A DNA stretch of 64,000 nucleotides, taken from positions 1 to 64,000 of the forward strand of contig CAYVHV010000008.1 of the NCBI GenBank assembly GCA_964451305.1, given 5' to 3'. Under the pieces are notes generated by a model. It did not search any database, was not told the origin of the DNA, and saw only the letters and a list, made by a program, of their open reading frames with translations. The stretch is from SHLQ01 sp964451305 (GTDB lineage: Bacteria > Actinomycetota > Acidimicrobiia > Acidimicrobiales > SHLQ01). Below are positions 16,944 through 25,512 of this stretch, one piece after another. Position 1 is the first letter of the stretch. Every line of letters starts with the position of its first letter. The position numbers and the translations under genes were made by a program.

Positions 16944-16960
16944 AGGGATCAATAGGGGAA
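16944..16960 (+). promoter_or_regulatory. G-run motif C upstream of the Hsp70-2/Hsp70-3 operon
   Basis: AGGGATCAATAGGGGAA, with AATAGGG itself repeated ten bases apart (16941 and 16951), lies 100 bases before GTG 17060. It matches the ATAGGGG core of motifs A and B in the same orientation. Confidence 0.4.
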
Positions 16961-17059
16961 CCCACCGATGCTGGTTTTCACCCATTCCTGAAGACTGAAC
17001 CTCTGGGGATTTCTATGACCTGTCGAACCCGGCAGGTGCGTGACCAGGAGGAGCGGATC

Positions 17060-19969
17060 GTGTCGTACGACCTTGGAATCGATATAGGCACCAGCTACAG
17101 CGCTGCAGCGGTGTACCGCGACAGCGGAGCGGTCGATGTGGTTGGGCTCGGGTCGATCGCCGACTCGATGCCGTCGGTGGTCTATCTGTCAGAAGATGGT
17201 TCGATTCTCATCGGCGATTCGGCGAACCGCCGGTCGGTGACCGACCCCCAAGGCGCTGCACGAGAATTCAAACGGCGCCTCGGCGATTCGACCCCGATCA
17301 TCCTGCGGACCTCCCCCTTCTCCGCCGAACAGCTCTACGCCCGCACGCTCGAACACGTCGTACAGCGGGTCATCGAACGCGAACAAGGTCCGCCTCGCAA
17401 GACGATCGTGACCCACCCTGCGAACTGGGGGCCCTACAAGCTCGAGCTGTTCAACCAAGCGCTACGGATCAGCAACCTCGAAGCGACCGGTCTGACCGAA
17501 CCTGCAGCTGCCGCGTGGGCCTACGGCGCCGAGGACCGGGTTCCGGTCGGAAGCAAGCTCGCAATCTATGACCTCGGCGGTGGCACATTCGATGCAGCTG
17601 TTCTCGAGAAAACCGCAGATGGTTTCGAAGCACTCGGCGAGAGCACCGGCATCGAACACCTCGGCGGGGTCGACTTCGACGCCGCCATCCTCGACTGGGT
17701 GCGACGCGCCGTCGGTGAGAACTGGCCGAGCGACCCTGAAGACCCACAGCTCGCGACCTCGATGCTGCACCTCCGGCGATCGTGCTCAGAGGCAAAGGAG
17801 CTCCTGTCATCGGAACGCGATGTCCAGATCCCGGTGCTGTTGCCGGGCGTCGATATGACCCTCACACTGACCCGACCCGAGTTCGAGAACATGATCCGAC
17901 CAAAGATCGATGACTCGATCGCTTCGCTCGAATCAGCGCTCAACAATGCGGGCGTTGCTGGCAGCGACACCACCATCGTGCTCGTCGGAGGCTCCTCACG
18001 AATCCCAATGATTCGCCACGAGCTCGAACACCACTACGGTTCGGTCGTCGCAAACGACGTCGATCCGCTCTACGCGATCGCGACCGGCGCAGCAGTAGCC
18101 GCCGGAGCCCAATCACGCGCCGATGGCTCACGCGCTGTCGCTATCGAATCCGATGACGCGGCGTCGGCCGTTGCGCCACCGGTGACAGCTGCGGCTGCGC
18201 CAGAGCCGGTAGAACCCGTCGCTGCACCCGTCGAAGAACCGGTCGCTCCTCAAGCAGCGGCTCCAGAACCAGAACCGACACCTCCGCCTTCGGCTGAACC
18301 CGAGACGGTCGATCTGCGCGCCGAACAACCAGCGGTCGAGATCGCTCCGGTCGTCGAAACGCCGCCAGCCACGTCGTCGGCAACTCCAGCGTCCACCACC
18401 CCAGCTGCGTCCGTTCCGTTCGAGAGTTCGAGCAGTGGATCGCCGAAATGGTTGGTCCCAGCAGCAGTCGGTGCCCTGGTCGTCATCGGCGGCCTTGCAT
18501 TTGTCTTCCTCAGTGGTGGCGGAGACGACCCGGCGTCAACGACCGAAGTTGCCGGGGCCGCAGAAGTCTCCGAATCGGGTGACGAGGACGCTGCCGAAAG
18601 TGAGTCGGACGACGAAACAAACGACCAGAGCGAAGATGCCGGTGACGACGCTGCCGTCGCGGTCGGAGGCTCCCCTGCGTCTTCAGAGGGCATGGTCCCC
18701 ATCGATGCTGGCGAATATACGCTCGGCACCGACCGCCCCGAGTCCAACGACAGCGAGACACTGACCCAAACCGGCATTGCGGTCGACGCATTCTTCATCG
18801 ACGCGACCGAGGTGACTAACGACGACTGGAAGACCTTCGTCGATACCGCAGGCGCAGCAACACCAGCCTCGTGGGGTCGCGCTGGCTTCGACGAATCGTT
18901 CGCAGAACACCCAGTACTCGGCGTCAACTTCGAGTGGGCAGCCGTGTACTGCCAGGCCCTCGGCAAACGACTGCCGTCCGAGACCGAATGGGAAGTAGCT
19001 GCACGTGGCAGCGAAGCCCTCATCTACCCATGGGGTGACGACGTCGCCGCCGGAGGCATCCCCGACATCGAAGAGACCTACCCGGTTGGATCGATCGCCA
19101 CCAACGTGAGTCCATTCGGCGCATTCGACATGGTCGGAAACGCGTGGGAATGGGTGTCGGAGACCTACGACGGTCGAGTGAATCCAGACTTCCAAGTCCT
19201 CCGTGGCGGCCAGAACGGCTACCTGCGAGAGACGGTCACCCGGCTCCCAGTCGATCCACAACGGTCGAACGCCTTCACCGTGGCGAGCTTCCGGTGCGCA
19301 GCCGACGAGGTCGACGACGGAATTGAACCGCTGCAGTTCACCGCCGATTTCACCGTCCCAGAGGTGACGAACGAAGCGATCGAAGTTGCACTCCCACCTG
19401 GCGTTCTCATCCAAGACCCCTTCACCGACTCAACGTCGGGATGGGTCGAGGAAACGACCGAGGACAGCCGCTTTGGGTATCACCCGAACGAGTTCTTCCA
19501 TCTCGAGACAAAGGGGCCGAACACCGAGGTCTTTGCCAACAGCCCGGTCGCGCTCGAAGTTGGACGTCCATTCGAGGTCACCTCGTCAGCGTTTGTCGAA
19601 CCAAGCCTTACCGAAGATGACGGGACCTTCCTCTATGGCGTGTTCGTCGGGGGCAGCACCGACGGCACGAACGTGTCGTTCTTCGTCGACCCCCGCCGTT
19701 CGTTGTTCTCGATTCGTGAACGACAGCCCGATGGCACGTACACCACCCTCCAAGAGGTCTCCCGTGCAATCCCCGACGATGTCGAACTGACCGTGGCCGT
19801 CGATGGCGACCGCTTTGAATTCCGACTCAACGGTGCGGTCGTAAACACCCAGACAATCGCCACAACATCAGGCACTAGCACCGGACTCGTCGTCGTCTCC
19901 GACGCCGATTCTTCCCAAGCCCATATCCACTTCGAAGACTTCGAAGTGGCCTACCTCGACGAGGCATGA
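17060..19969 (+). CDS. membrane-anchored Hsp70-like ATPase 2 with FGE-like ectodomain
   Basis: About 969 residues. The Hsp70 ATPase domain (1-360) has intact motifs GIDIGTSYSAAAV, YDLGGGTFDAA and VLVGGSSRIPM. A Pro/Glu/Ala linker, a membrane helix (about 463-485) and an acidic linker follow. Next is a sulfatase-modifying-factor (FGE-like) domain (about 543-750; IDATEVTNDDW, KRLPSETEWEVAARG, YPWGDD, DMVGNAWEWVSE) and then a jelly-roll-like domain (about 786-969). The FGE-like part lacks the paired Cys of true formylglycine-generating enzymes (VLRGGQNGYLRE in that place), so binding rather than catalysis is likely. GTG 17060 follows AGGAGG. The next paralogue begins one base after its stop. Confidence 0.87.
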   Translation: MSYDLGIDIGTSYSAAAVYRDSGAVDVVGLGSIADSMPSVVYLSEDGSILIGDSANRRSVTDPQGAAREFKRRLGDSTPIILRTSPFSAEQLYARTLEHVVQRVIEREQGPPRKTIVTHPANWGPYKLELFNQALRISNLEATGLTEPAAAAWAYGAEDRVPVGSKLAIYDLGGGTFDAAVLEKTADGFEALGESTGIEHLGGVDFDAAILDWVRRAVGENWPSDPEDPQLATSMLHLRRSCSEAKELLSSERDVQIPVLLPGVDMTLTLTRPEFENMIRPKIDDSIASLESALNNAGVAGSDTTIVLVGGSSRIPMIRHELEHHYGSVVANDVDPLYAIATGAAVAAGAQSRADGSRAVAIESDDAASAVAPPVTAAAAPEPVEPVAAPVEEPVAPQAAAPEPEPTPPPSAEPETVDLRAEQPAVEIAPVVETPPATSSATPASTTPAASVPFESSSSGSPKWLVPAAVGALVVIGGLAFVFLSGGGDDPASTTEVAGAAEVSESGDEDAAESESDDETNDQSEDAGDDAAVAVGGSPASSEGMVPIDAGEYTLGTDRPESNDSETLTQTGIAVDAFFIDATEVTNDDWKTFVDTAGAATPASWGRAGFDESFAEHPVLGVNFEWAAVYCQALGKRLPSETEWEVAARGSEALIYPWGDDVAAGGIPDIEETYPVGSIATNVSPFGAFDMVGNAWEWVSETYDGRVNPDFQVLRGGQNGYLRETVTRLPVDPQRSNAFTVASFRCAADEVDDGIEPLQFTADFTVPEVTNEAIEVALPPGVLIQDPFTDSTSGWVEETTEDSRFGYHPNEFFHLETKGPNTEVFANSPVALEVGRPFEVTSSAFVEPSLTEDDGTFLYGVFVGGSTDGTNVSFFVDPRRSLFSIRERQPDGTYTTLQEVSRAIPDDVELTVAVDGDRFEFRLNGAVVNTQTIATTSGTSTGLVVVSDADSSQAHIHFEDFEVAYLDEA

Positions 19970-19970
19970 G

Positions 19971-22772
19971 ATGACTCCCCCAACAGCGTCCTACCAACTC
20001 GGAATCGACCTTGGCACGACCTTCACATCGGTCGCTCGCTTTAGAGATGGCTCAGTGGAAGTCGTGTCGCTTGGCCAGAACCAAGCAGCACCTCCAGCGA
20101 TGGTCTTCGTTGAAGACGATGGCAGCTTGATCCATGGAGGCATGGCCTATCGGCGTGGCGCAACCGAGCCCGACCGCCTCCTCAGCGACATCAAACGCCG
20201 GCTCGGCACATCCACCCCCTTTCTCGTGGACGAACAGAGCTTTCGTAGCGAAGAGCTCATGGCTGCGCACCTGCAATGGGCGTACGACGAAGCGGTCGAT
20301 GGAGATCAAGAGCCCGACAGCGTCGTCATTACCCACCCTGCGTGCTGGAACGAAACGCAACTGAAGGCGTTCCGCCGGGCGGTCGAATCGACCACGGTGC
20401 CCAACGTCAACTACCTCTCCGAACCGCTCGCAGCGAGCGTCTTCTACAACCAGCACGCCGAACATTCGGTGGGCGAAGTGATCGGGGTCTACGACCTCGG
20501 CGGCGGAACCTTCGACGCTGCGGTGCTCGAAAAGACCGAATCGGGTTATGTGATCATCGGAACCCCCGCCGGCGAAACCCACCTCGGCGGACTCGACCTC
20601 GACCGCACCATGCAGCACCTGGTGAAGTCGAAGCTCGGTTCGACCTGGACCGACGCGCAAGCCGGCCATCCCGGCGCACTCGGCCGAGTAGAACTCGCCC
20701 TCGAACGTGAATGCACGGCGGGCAAAGAACAGTTGTCCGAGGTCGACACGACGGTGCTGCCGCTCGTCTTCCCGAGCGGTTCAGAAGAGGTCCAGGTCAG
20801 CCGACGCGAGTTCGAGCAGTACATCAGCGATGCCGTAGCCGAATCGGTCGGCGTCTTCACGCGGGTCCTCCAGTCCGCTGGGGTTTCGCCACAAGACCTG
20901 GCTGCGGTGGTCATGGTCGGTGGCTCGACCGCCGTCCCGCTCGTTCGTGCTCGCGTCGGCGAACTCGCAGGTACCGACGTTGCGATCTTCGTCACCGACC
21001 CTCGGAACTCCGTTGCCAAGGGTGCAGCGATCAGTGCATCGCAAATCGCACCTTCTGGCGCAGCTCCAGGGGGACAGGCTCCACTCGCAGTGCCAGTCGC
21101 CGAAGCGACAGCGAGCGACGCAGTCTCTGCGGCTCCACCAGTCGTGACCGTCCCACCGGAACCACAGATCGAATCGCCTGCGGCTGCCTCCGCTGCACAA
21201 GACGGCGCGTTCGTTGCAAGCGCTTCGTCGGGCCCATCGGTGTCGCAGAAGGCGTTGGTCGGCGTCGGCATCCTTGCGCTCCTCGGCGCCGGCGGCTTTT
21301 GGCTTCTCGGCGGAAGCGGGGACGAAACCGAGAGCGCAGCTCCAGAAGTAGAAACAGAGGTACTTGGGACGAACGAGGGCACACCAGATACGAGCCCATC
21401 GGCAGCCGAACTCCTCGAAGCGGTCGAGATCGAGATCCCCCTCCCATCATCGGCTGGCATGGCGGAGATCGCCGGCGGTTCCTTCACCGTCGGAGCCAGC
21501 GAAGCCGGACTCGAATCGGTACAGGCTCGCCAGGTCGACCTCGAACAGTTCTCAATCGACGAGACCGAAGTAACCAACGCGGCCTACTTGCCCTTCGTTC
21601 AGCTCGAAGGAGCCCCGGCACCGACCAGCTGGGGATCGACCGGATTTGGCCAAGACGAGTCCGACTTCCCCGTCATCGGGGTCGAATGGGCCTGGGCGAA
21701 CGCGTACTGCGCCGCACTCGGAAAGCGCCTACCGACCGAAGCGGAATGGGAAGCAGCAGCGAGAGGACCCGAAGGTTCCCTCTACCCCTGGGGAGTTGAT
21801 GAGCTGCTCATCAACTTTGATTCACTCGGGCGAGAAGCGGTCGGCACCCAAGAGGCGAACATCAGCGCTCTCGGTGTTCGAGACACCATGGGAAGCGTCT
21901 GGGAATGGGTCGACGAACCAATCGAGCTCACCGCCGAGGCCACTCAAGTCGTCCGAAAGGGCGGCGAGAACGGCCGTGTCGACGAAGCGCTCGGTTCCTC
22001 GATCCGTCAGGTCGTGCAACAGAACAACCAGGCAACGATCGACCAAACCGGATTCCGTTGCGCCGCCGACGAAACCGACCCGGACACCGCCCAATTCGAA
22101 TTCATTGCTGACCTCGTCGCTCCGCAAGAACTTGCTGAGGTGACACGCGGAAGCGCCGTCGATGTCGCCTTCGTCGAAGACGAATTCGAAGACTTGGGAT
22201 CCGGCTGGTTCGACAACGAAGAGCCAGGTTGGCGCATTGGCTACCACGCACCGACGTGGTACCACGTTGAAGCGACCACTCCGGAGTCTCAAGTCATGGC
22301 CCTCGGCGGCTTTAGCTATGACAACGTGGCGGTCGAAACGTCCGTGTTTGTCGAGAGTACCGATACCGACGACGGCCTCTTCCGATATGGCCTCGTCTTC
22401 CGAGCGAGCGGTCCTGTTGAAGCACCGCCGACACCGAACGGCAACGAGCGGCCGCTCGACTTCTACGCCTTTACCATCAACCCGCGGGCCAACACGTGGG
22501 AGCTCCTTCACGAAGACGAGCTCCCCTTCCGTGCCATCGCAGAAGGCGTGCTTCCCGACGGGATCGAAGCATTCGACCCCAGCCGTCCGGTCACTATCCG
22601 AGCGGAGATGATCGACGTGACCATCACGATGTGGATCAACGGTCAAGAGATCACGACGATCGACACCCGCGGGTTCCATCCAGCCGGCGATGTCGGCTTC
22701 TTCCTCGAGACCTTCGACGAAACAAAAGCGCACATCCACTACGAAAATATCTTGATCACCCCGGCGGGCTGA
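19971..22772 (+). CDS. membrane-anchored Hsp70-like ATPase 3 with FGE-like ectodomain
   Basis: A 933-residue paralogue of the preceding gene with the same layout: Hsp70 ATPase domain (1-355; GIDLGTTFTSVARF, YDLGGGTFDAA, VMVGGSTAVPL), linker, membrane helix (about 426-448), FGE-like domain (about 495-700; IDETEVTNAAY, KRLPTEAEWEAAARG, YPWGVDE, DTMGSVWEWVDE) and a C-terminal jelly-roll-like module (about 738-933). The catalytic Cys pair of formylglycine enzymes is absent (VVRKGGENGRVDE). ATG 19971 follows the previous stop by one base, so the two are co-translated. They may form hetero-oligomeric receptors. Confidence 0.87.
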   Translation: MTPPTASYQLGIDLGTTFTSVARFRDGSVEVVSLGQNQAAPPAMVFVEDDGSLIHGGMAYRRGATEPDRLLSDIKRRLGTSTPFLVDEQSFRSEELMAAHLQWAYDEAVDGDQEPDSVVITHPACWNETQLKAFRRAVESTTVPNVNYLSEPLAASVFYNQHAEHSVGEVIGVYDLGGGTFDAAVLEKTESGYVIIGTPAGETHLGGLDLDRTMQHLVKSKLGSTWTDAQAGHPGALGRVELALERECTAGKEQLSEVDTTVLPLVFPSGSEEVQVSRREFEQYISDAVAESVGVFTRVLQSAGVSPQDLAAVVMVGGSTAVPLVRARVGELAGTDVAIFVTDPRNSVAKGAAISASQIAPSGAAPGGQAPLAVPVAEATASDAVSAAPPVVTVPPEPQIESPAAASAAQDGAFVASASSGPSVSQKALVGVGILALLGAGGFWLLGGSGDETESAAPEVETEVLGTNEGTPDTSPSAAELLEAVEIEIPLPSSAGMAEIAGGSFTVGASEAGLESVQARQVDLEQFSIDETEVTNAAYLPFVQLEGAPAPTSWGSTGFGQDESDFPVIGVEWAWANAYCAALGKRLPTEAEWEAAARGPEGSLYPWGVDELLINFDSLGREAVGTQEANISALGVRDTMGSVWEWVDEPIELTAEATQVVRKGGENGRVDEALGSSIRQVVQQNNQATIDQTGFRCAADETDPDTAQFEFIADLVAPQELAEVTRGSAVDVAFVEDEFEDLGSGWFDNEEPGWRIGYHAPTWYHVEATTPESQVMALGGFSYDNVAVETSVFVESTDTDDGLFRYGLVFRASGPVEAPPTPNGNERPLDFYAFTINPRANTWELLHEDELPFRAIAEGVLPDGIEAFDPSRPVTIRAEMIDVTITMWINGQEITTIDTRGFHPAGDVGFFLETFDETKAHIHYENILITPAG

Positions 22773-22779
22773 TCAAGAT
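22749..22779. repeat. inverted repeat spanning the Hsp70-3 stop codon
   Basis: Ten-base arms atcttgatca and tgatcaagat surround ccccggcgggc, with the stop codon inside the right arm. It may stabilise the mRNA end ahead of the next hairpin. Confidence 0.6.
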
Positions 22780-22793
22780 CCTCCAAGAACGAT

Positions 22794-22859
22794 GGCTCCG
22801 CAGGGCCTCCCACCAAAACAGCGACCCCGCAGGCCGTTGTCCGGTCGCCCTGCGGAGCC
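22794..22859 (+). terminator. large stem-loop after the Hsp70 operon
   Basis: Perfect 13-bp arms ggctccgcagggc and gccctgcggagcc lie about 40 bases apart. No T tract follows. It probably separates the Hsp70 genes from the acyl-CoA synthetase. Confidence 0.5.
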
Positions 22860-22910
22860 GTCTGCTGGTTGCGTAGAACTTCCGCCGAGATCAGCCGACG
22901 TCCGCGCTGT

Positions 22911-22916
22911 TAGATT
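22911..22916 (+). promoter_or_regulatory. -10 element for a leaderless acyl-CoA synthetase mRNA
   Basis: TAGATT sits six bases before the ATG and no Shine-Dalgarno sequence is visible. This is the geometry of leaderless actinobacterial transcripts. Confidence 0.4.
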
Positions 22917-22922
22917 CGGGCG

Positions 22923-24569
22923 ATGTCTGCTGAACACTACGACGCGCTGGGCAAGACGCCGGCGAACTACGTCCCGCTCACGCCGCTGTCCTTTCTCACC
23001 CGAACCGTCGACCTCTACCCCGACGATGACGCTGTCATCTATGGCGAACGTCGATACACGTGGCGAGATGTCGGCGAACGAACGACCCGGCTGGCCTCGG
23101 CGTTGACCCAACTCGGGATTGGCATTGGCGACACGGTCAGCATCATGTGTCCCAACACCCCCGAGTTGTTCGAAGCGCACTTCGGTGTGGCCATGGCAGG
23201 CAGCGTTCTCAACGCCATCAACACGCGACTCGATGTCGACACGGTGGCCTACATCCTCGACCACTCCGACGCGAAAGCGTTCATCACCGACACCGCCTTT
23301 AGCGCGACGGTCGCCGCCGCATTGGCCAAGGTCGACCGCGACATCGTGGTCATCGACATCGACGACCCGTTTGGTCCTGGCGGAACGCGACTCGGCGCAA
23401 CGACATACGAAGAACTCCTCGAAACCGGCGACCCGGCCTTCGACTGGCAGATGCCCGCTGATGAATGGCAGGCCCACTCGCTCAACTACACGAGCGGCAG
23501 TACCGGGGTTCCAAAGGGAGTCGTCTACCACCATCGCGGCTCGTACCTGATGTCGATGGGAACGGTCACCGGCTGGGGACTGACACAACGGCCGACGTAT
23601 CTCTATACGGTGCCGATGTTCCACTGCAACGGTTGGGGACACGCATGGACCATGACATTGATGGGCGGAACCATCGTCTGCATTCGTGACATCACCGCCG
23701 CGGCGGTATTCGACGCAATTGCCGACCACCACGTCACACACTTCGGCGGCGCGCCGGTCATCTTGTCGATGCTCGTCAACGCGACCGAGGCCGACCGACG
23801 AACCTTCGACCACACCGTGCAGGCCATGACCGCTGGCGCTCCCCCACCAGCAGCGATCTTGAAAGCGATCGAACCGCTCGGCTTCAACGTGATGCAGGTG
23901 TACGGGCTCACCGAGACATACGGTCACGTGAGCCAGTGCGAATGGCGCTCCGAATGGGACGAACTCGATCCCGAGGCTCGCGCCGACAAGAAGGCATGGC
24001 AGGGCGTCACGATGCCGATGAACGAAGAGTTGGCGGTGTTCGACACCGACACGATGGAGAAAGTCCCCCGAGACGGCCAGACCCAAGGCGAAATCTTCAT
24101 GCGCGGCAACACCGTCATGAAGGGCTACTACAAAGACAGCGAAGCCACCGAGAAGGCCTTTGCCGGAGGCTGGTTCCATAGTGGCGACGGCGCCGTATGG
24201 CACGAGAACGGCTATGTGCAGATCAAAGACCGCTTGAAGGATGTCATCATCTCCGGCGGCGAAAACGTGTCGTCCGTCGAGGTGGAAAACACGTTGTACA
24301 AACATCCAGCGGTGCTCGCTGCGGGCGTCGTTGCTCGACCACACGAAAAGTGGGGCGAAGTGCCGATGGCCTTCATCGAGTTGAAGCCCGATGAACAGGC
24401 CACCGCAGACGAGATCATGACGTTCTGCCGAGAGCACCTCGCTGGCTTCAAGACCCCAAAGGTCGTCGAGTTCTGCGAGCTGCCAAAGACGAGCACGGGC
24501 AAGATACAGAAGTTCATCCTCCGCGAACAGGCCCGCGAAGCAACACATGACGCGACACCAAATGGATGA
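22923..24569 (+). CDS. acyl-CoA synthetase (ANL superfamily)
   Basis: A 548-residue adenylate-forming enzyme that activates a carboxylic acid with ATP and CoA in the cytosol. Visible motifs are A3 YTSGSTGVPKGV (residues about 185-197), A5 YGLTETYG, A7 WFHSGDGAVWHENGY, A8 DRLKDVIISGGENVSS and the catalytic lysine in PKTSTGKIQKF near the C-terminus. The opening (YDALGKTPANYVPLTPLSF) resembles the medium-chain and methylmercaptopropionate-CoA ligase branch, but the substrate is not certain. It overlaps the following nuclease gene, which suggests joint translation though not necessarily a shared pathway. Confidence 0.85.
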   Translation: MSAEHYDALGKTPANYVPLTPLSFLTRTVDLYPDDDAVIYGERRYTWRDVGERTTRLASALTQLGIGIGDTVSIMCPNTPELFEAHFGVAMAGSVLNAINTRLDVDTVAYILDHSDAKAFITDTAFSATVAAALAKVDRDIVVIDIDDPFGPGGTRLGATTYEELLETGDPAFDWQMPADEWQAHSLNYTSGSTGVPKGVVYHHRGSYLMSMGTVTGWGLTQRPTYLYTVPMFHCNGWGHAWTMTLMGGTIVCIRDITAAAVFDAIADHHVTHFGGAPVILSMLVNATEADRRTFDHTVQAMTAGAPPPAAILKAIEPLGFNVMQVYGLTETYGHVSQCEWRSEWDELDPEARADKKAWQGVTMPMNEELAVFDTDTMEKVPRDGQTQGEIFMRGNTVMKGYYKDSEATEKAFAGGWFHSGDGAVWHENGYVQIKDRLKDVIISGGENVSSVEVENTLYKHPAVLAAGVVARPHEKWGEVPMAFIELKPDEQATADEIMTFCREHLAGFKTPKVVEFCELPKTSTGKIQKFILREQAREATHDATPNG

Positions 24570-25506
24570 GGAGTACTCCCCCGTTCAACGCGAAGTACTC
24601 GAACAGATCGGCGGCAAACGCGAGACCTGGCCCGAGTTCACCGCCGAAGTTCGCGGCGAGCTTCGTGGCGAGATAGAGAACGGCATCGCCGAGCACGTTG
24701 CGATGCTCGGACCGGACCGCCAGATCTGGGCGAACAAGCATGCCGTCGCTCAGGTGCACGGCTGCGAAAAGCGCTACCTCGCCGACCGCGAGTTTCCCGG
24801 CTGGTCGGTGCCGCTGGCCCGAGGCACCGTCGTACACAAGGCCGTCGAATTTTCGATCAACTGGCCGAGCGTTCCGATCCCCGGTGACCTCGTCGATGAG
24901 GCGATGTCGAGCCTCGAATTCGGCGAACAGAACATCGCCGGCTTTCTCCAGGACATGTCCGATGCAGAACGCGCTCAACTTCGGTCGGATGCGATCGACC
25001 TCGTCACAAAGTTCGACGAATGCTGGCCCCGTCTGAAGAAACAATGGCGGCCGGTCACTGAATCGAAAGTCCGACTGGATCTCTTCGACGGCAAGGTCGT
25101 GCTCCAAGGCAAGATCGACCTGACGCTCGGCCGGGCCGAAGGCGGTAAGGCCGGCAAGGTTCTGATCGACCTCAAGACCGGCGCGTTCCGGCCCGAACAT
25201 ATGGCCGACCTGCGGTACTACGCCATGATCGAGACGTGCCGAATCGGAATTCCACCACGGCGCATCGCCAGCTACTACCTCGACCAGGGGCGCTTTCACC
25301 CCGAAGACGTCACCGAAGACCACCTGTTCGGCGCGGCCGACCGAGCAATCGCTGCGGTAAACCGAATGATCGAACTCGAACTCGACGAGTCGAACCCACG
25401 AATTTCACCGAACCCCGGGTGCCGCTGGTGCCGAGCGCTAGACACGTGCGAACCCGGCCAGGTCTCGCTTCGAGAGTTCGACGACCCGCTCGAAGACCTC
25501 ACCTGA
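24547..25506 (+). CDS. RecB/Cas4-like PD-(D/E)XK nuclease with Fe-S cysteines
   Basis: About 319 residues. The nuclease core is LQGKIDLTLG followed by GKVLIDLKTG (the D and D-x-K of PD-(D/E)XK), with LRYYAMIE after it (the usual Q/Y motif). One Cys near residue 77 (GCEKRYL) and a C-terminal CRWCRALDTC (C-x2-C-x5-C) match the four-cysteine iron-sulfur clamp of AddB and Cas4 nucleases. No helicase or cas gene is near, so this is a stand-alone RecB-family nuclease, probably for DNA repair or single-strand processing. ATG 24547 lies inside the preceding gene; ATG 24562 is an equally good start. Confidence 0.75.
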   Translation: MTRHQMDEEYSPVQREVLEQIGGKRETWPEFTAEVRGELRGEIENGIAEHVAMLGPDRQIWANKHAVAQVHGCEKRYLADREFPGWSVPLARGTVVHKAVEFSINWPSVPIPGDLVDEAMSSLEFGEQNIAGFLQDMSDAERAQLRSDAIDLVTKFDECWPRLKKQWRPVTESKVRLDLFDGKVVLQGKIDLTLGRAEGGKAGKVLIDLKTGAFRPEHMADLRYYAMIETCRIGIPPRRIASYYLDQGRFHPEDVTEDHLFGAADRAIAAVNRMIELELDESNPRISPNPGCRWCRALDTCEPGQVSLREFDDPLEDLT

Positions 25507-25512
25507 GTTGCC

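Noticed and set aside
18690..22100. Genuine formylglycine-generating enzyme activity in Hsp70-2/3
   Set aside because: The conserved catalytic Cys pair is missing in both proteins.
22773..24548. Long open frame of 591 codons antisense to the acyl-CoA synthetase
   Set aside because: It is a codon-composition shadow; the plus strand shows all adenylate-forming enzyme motifs.
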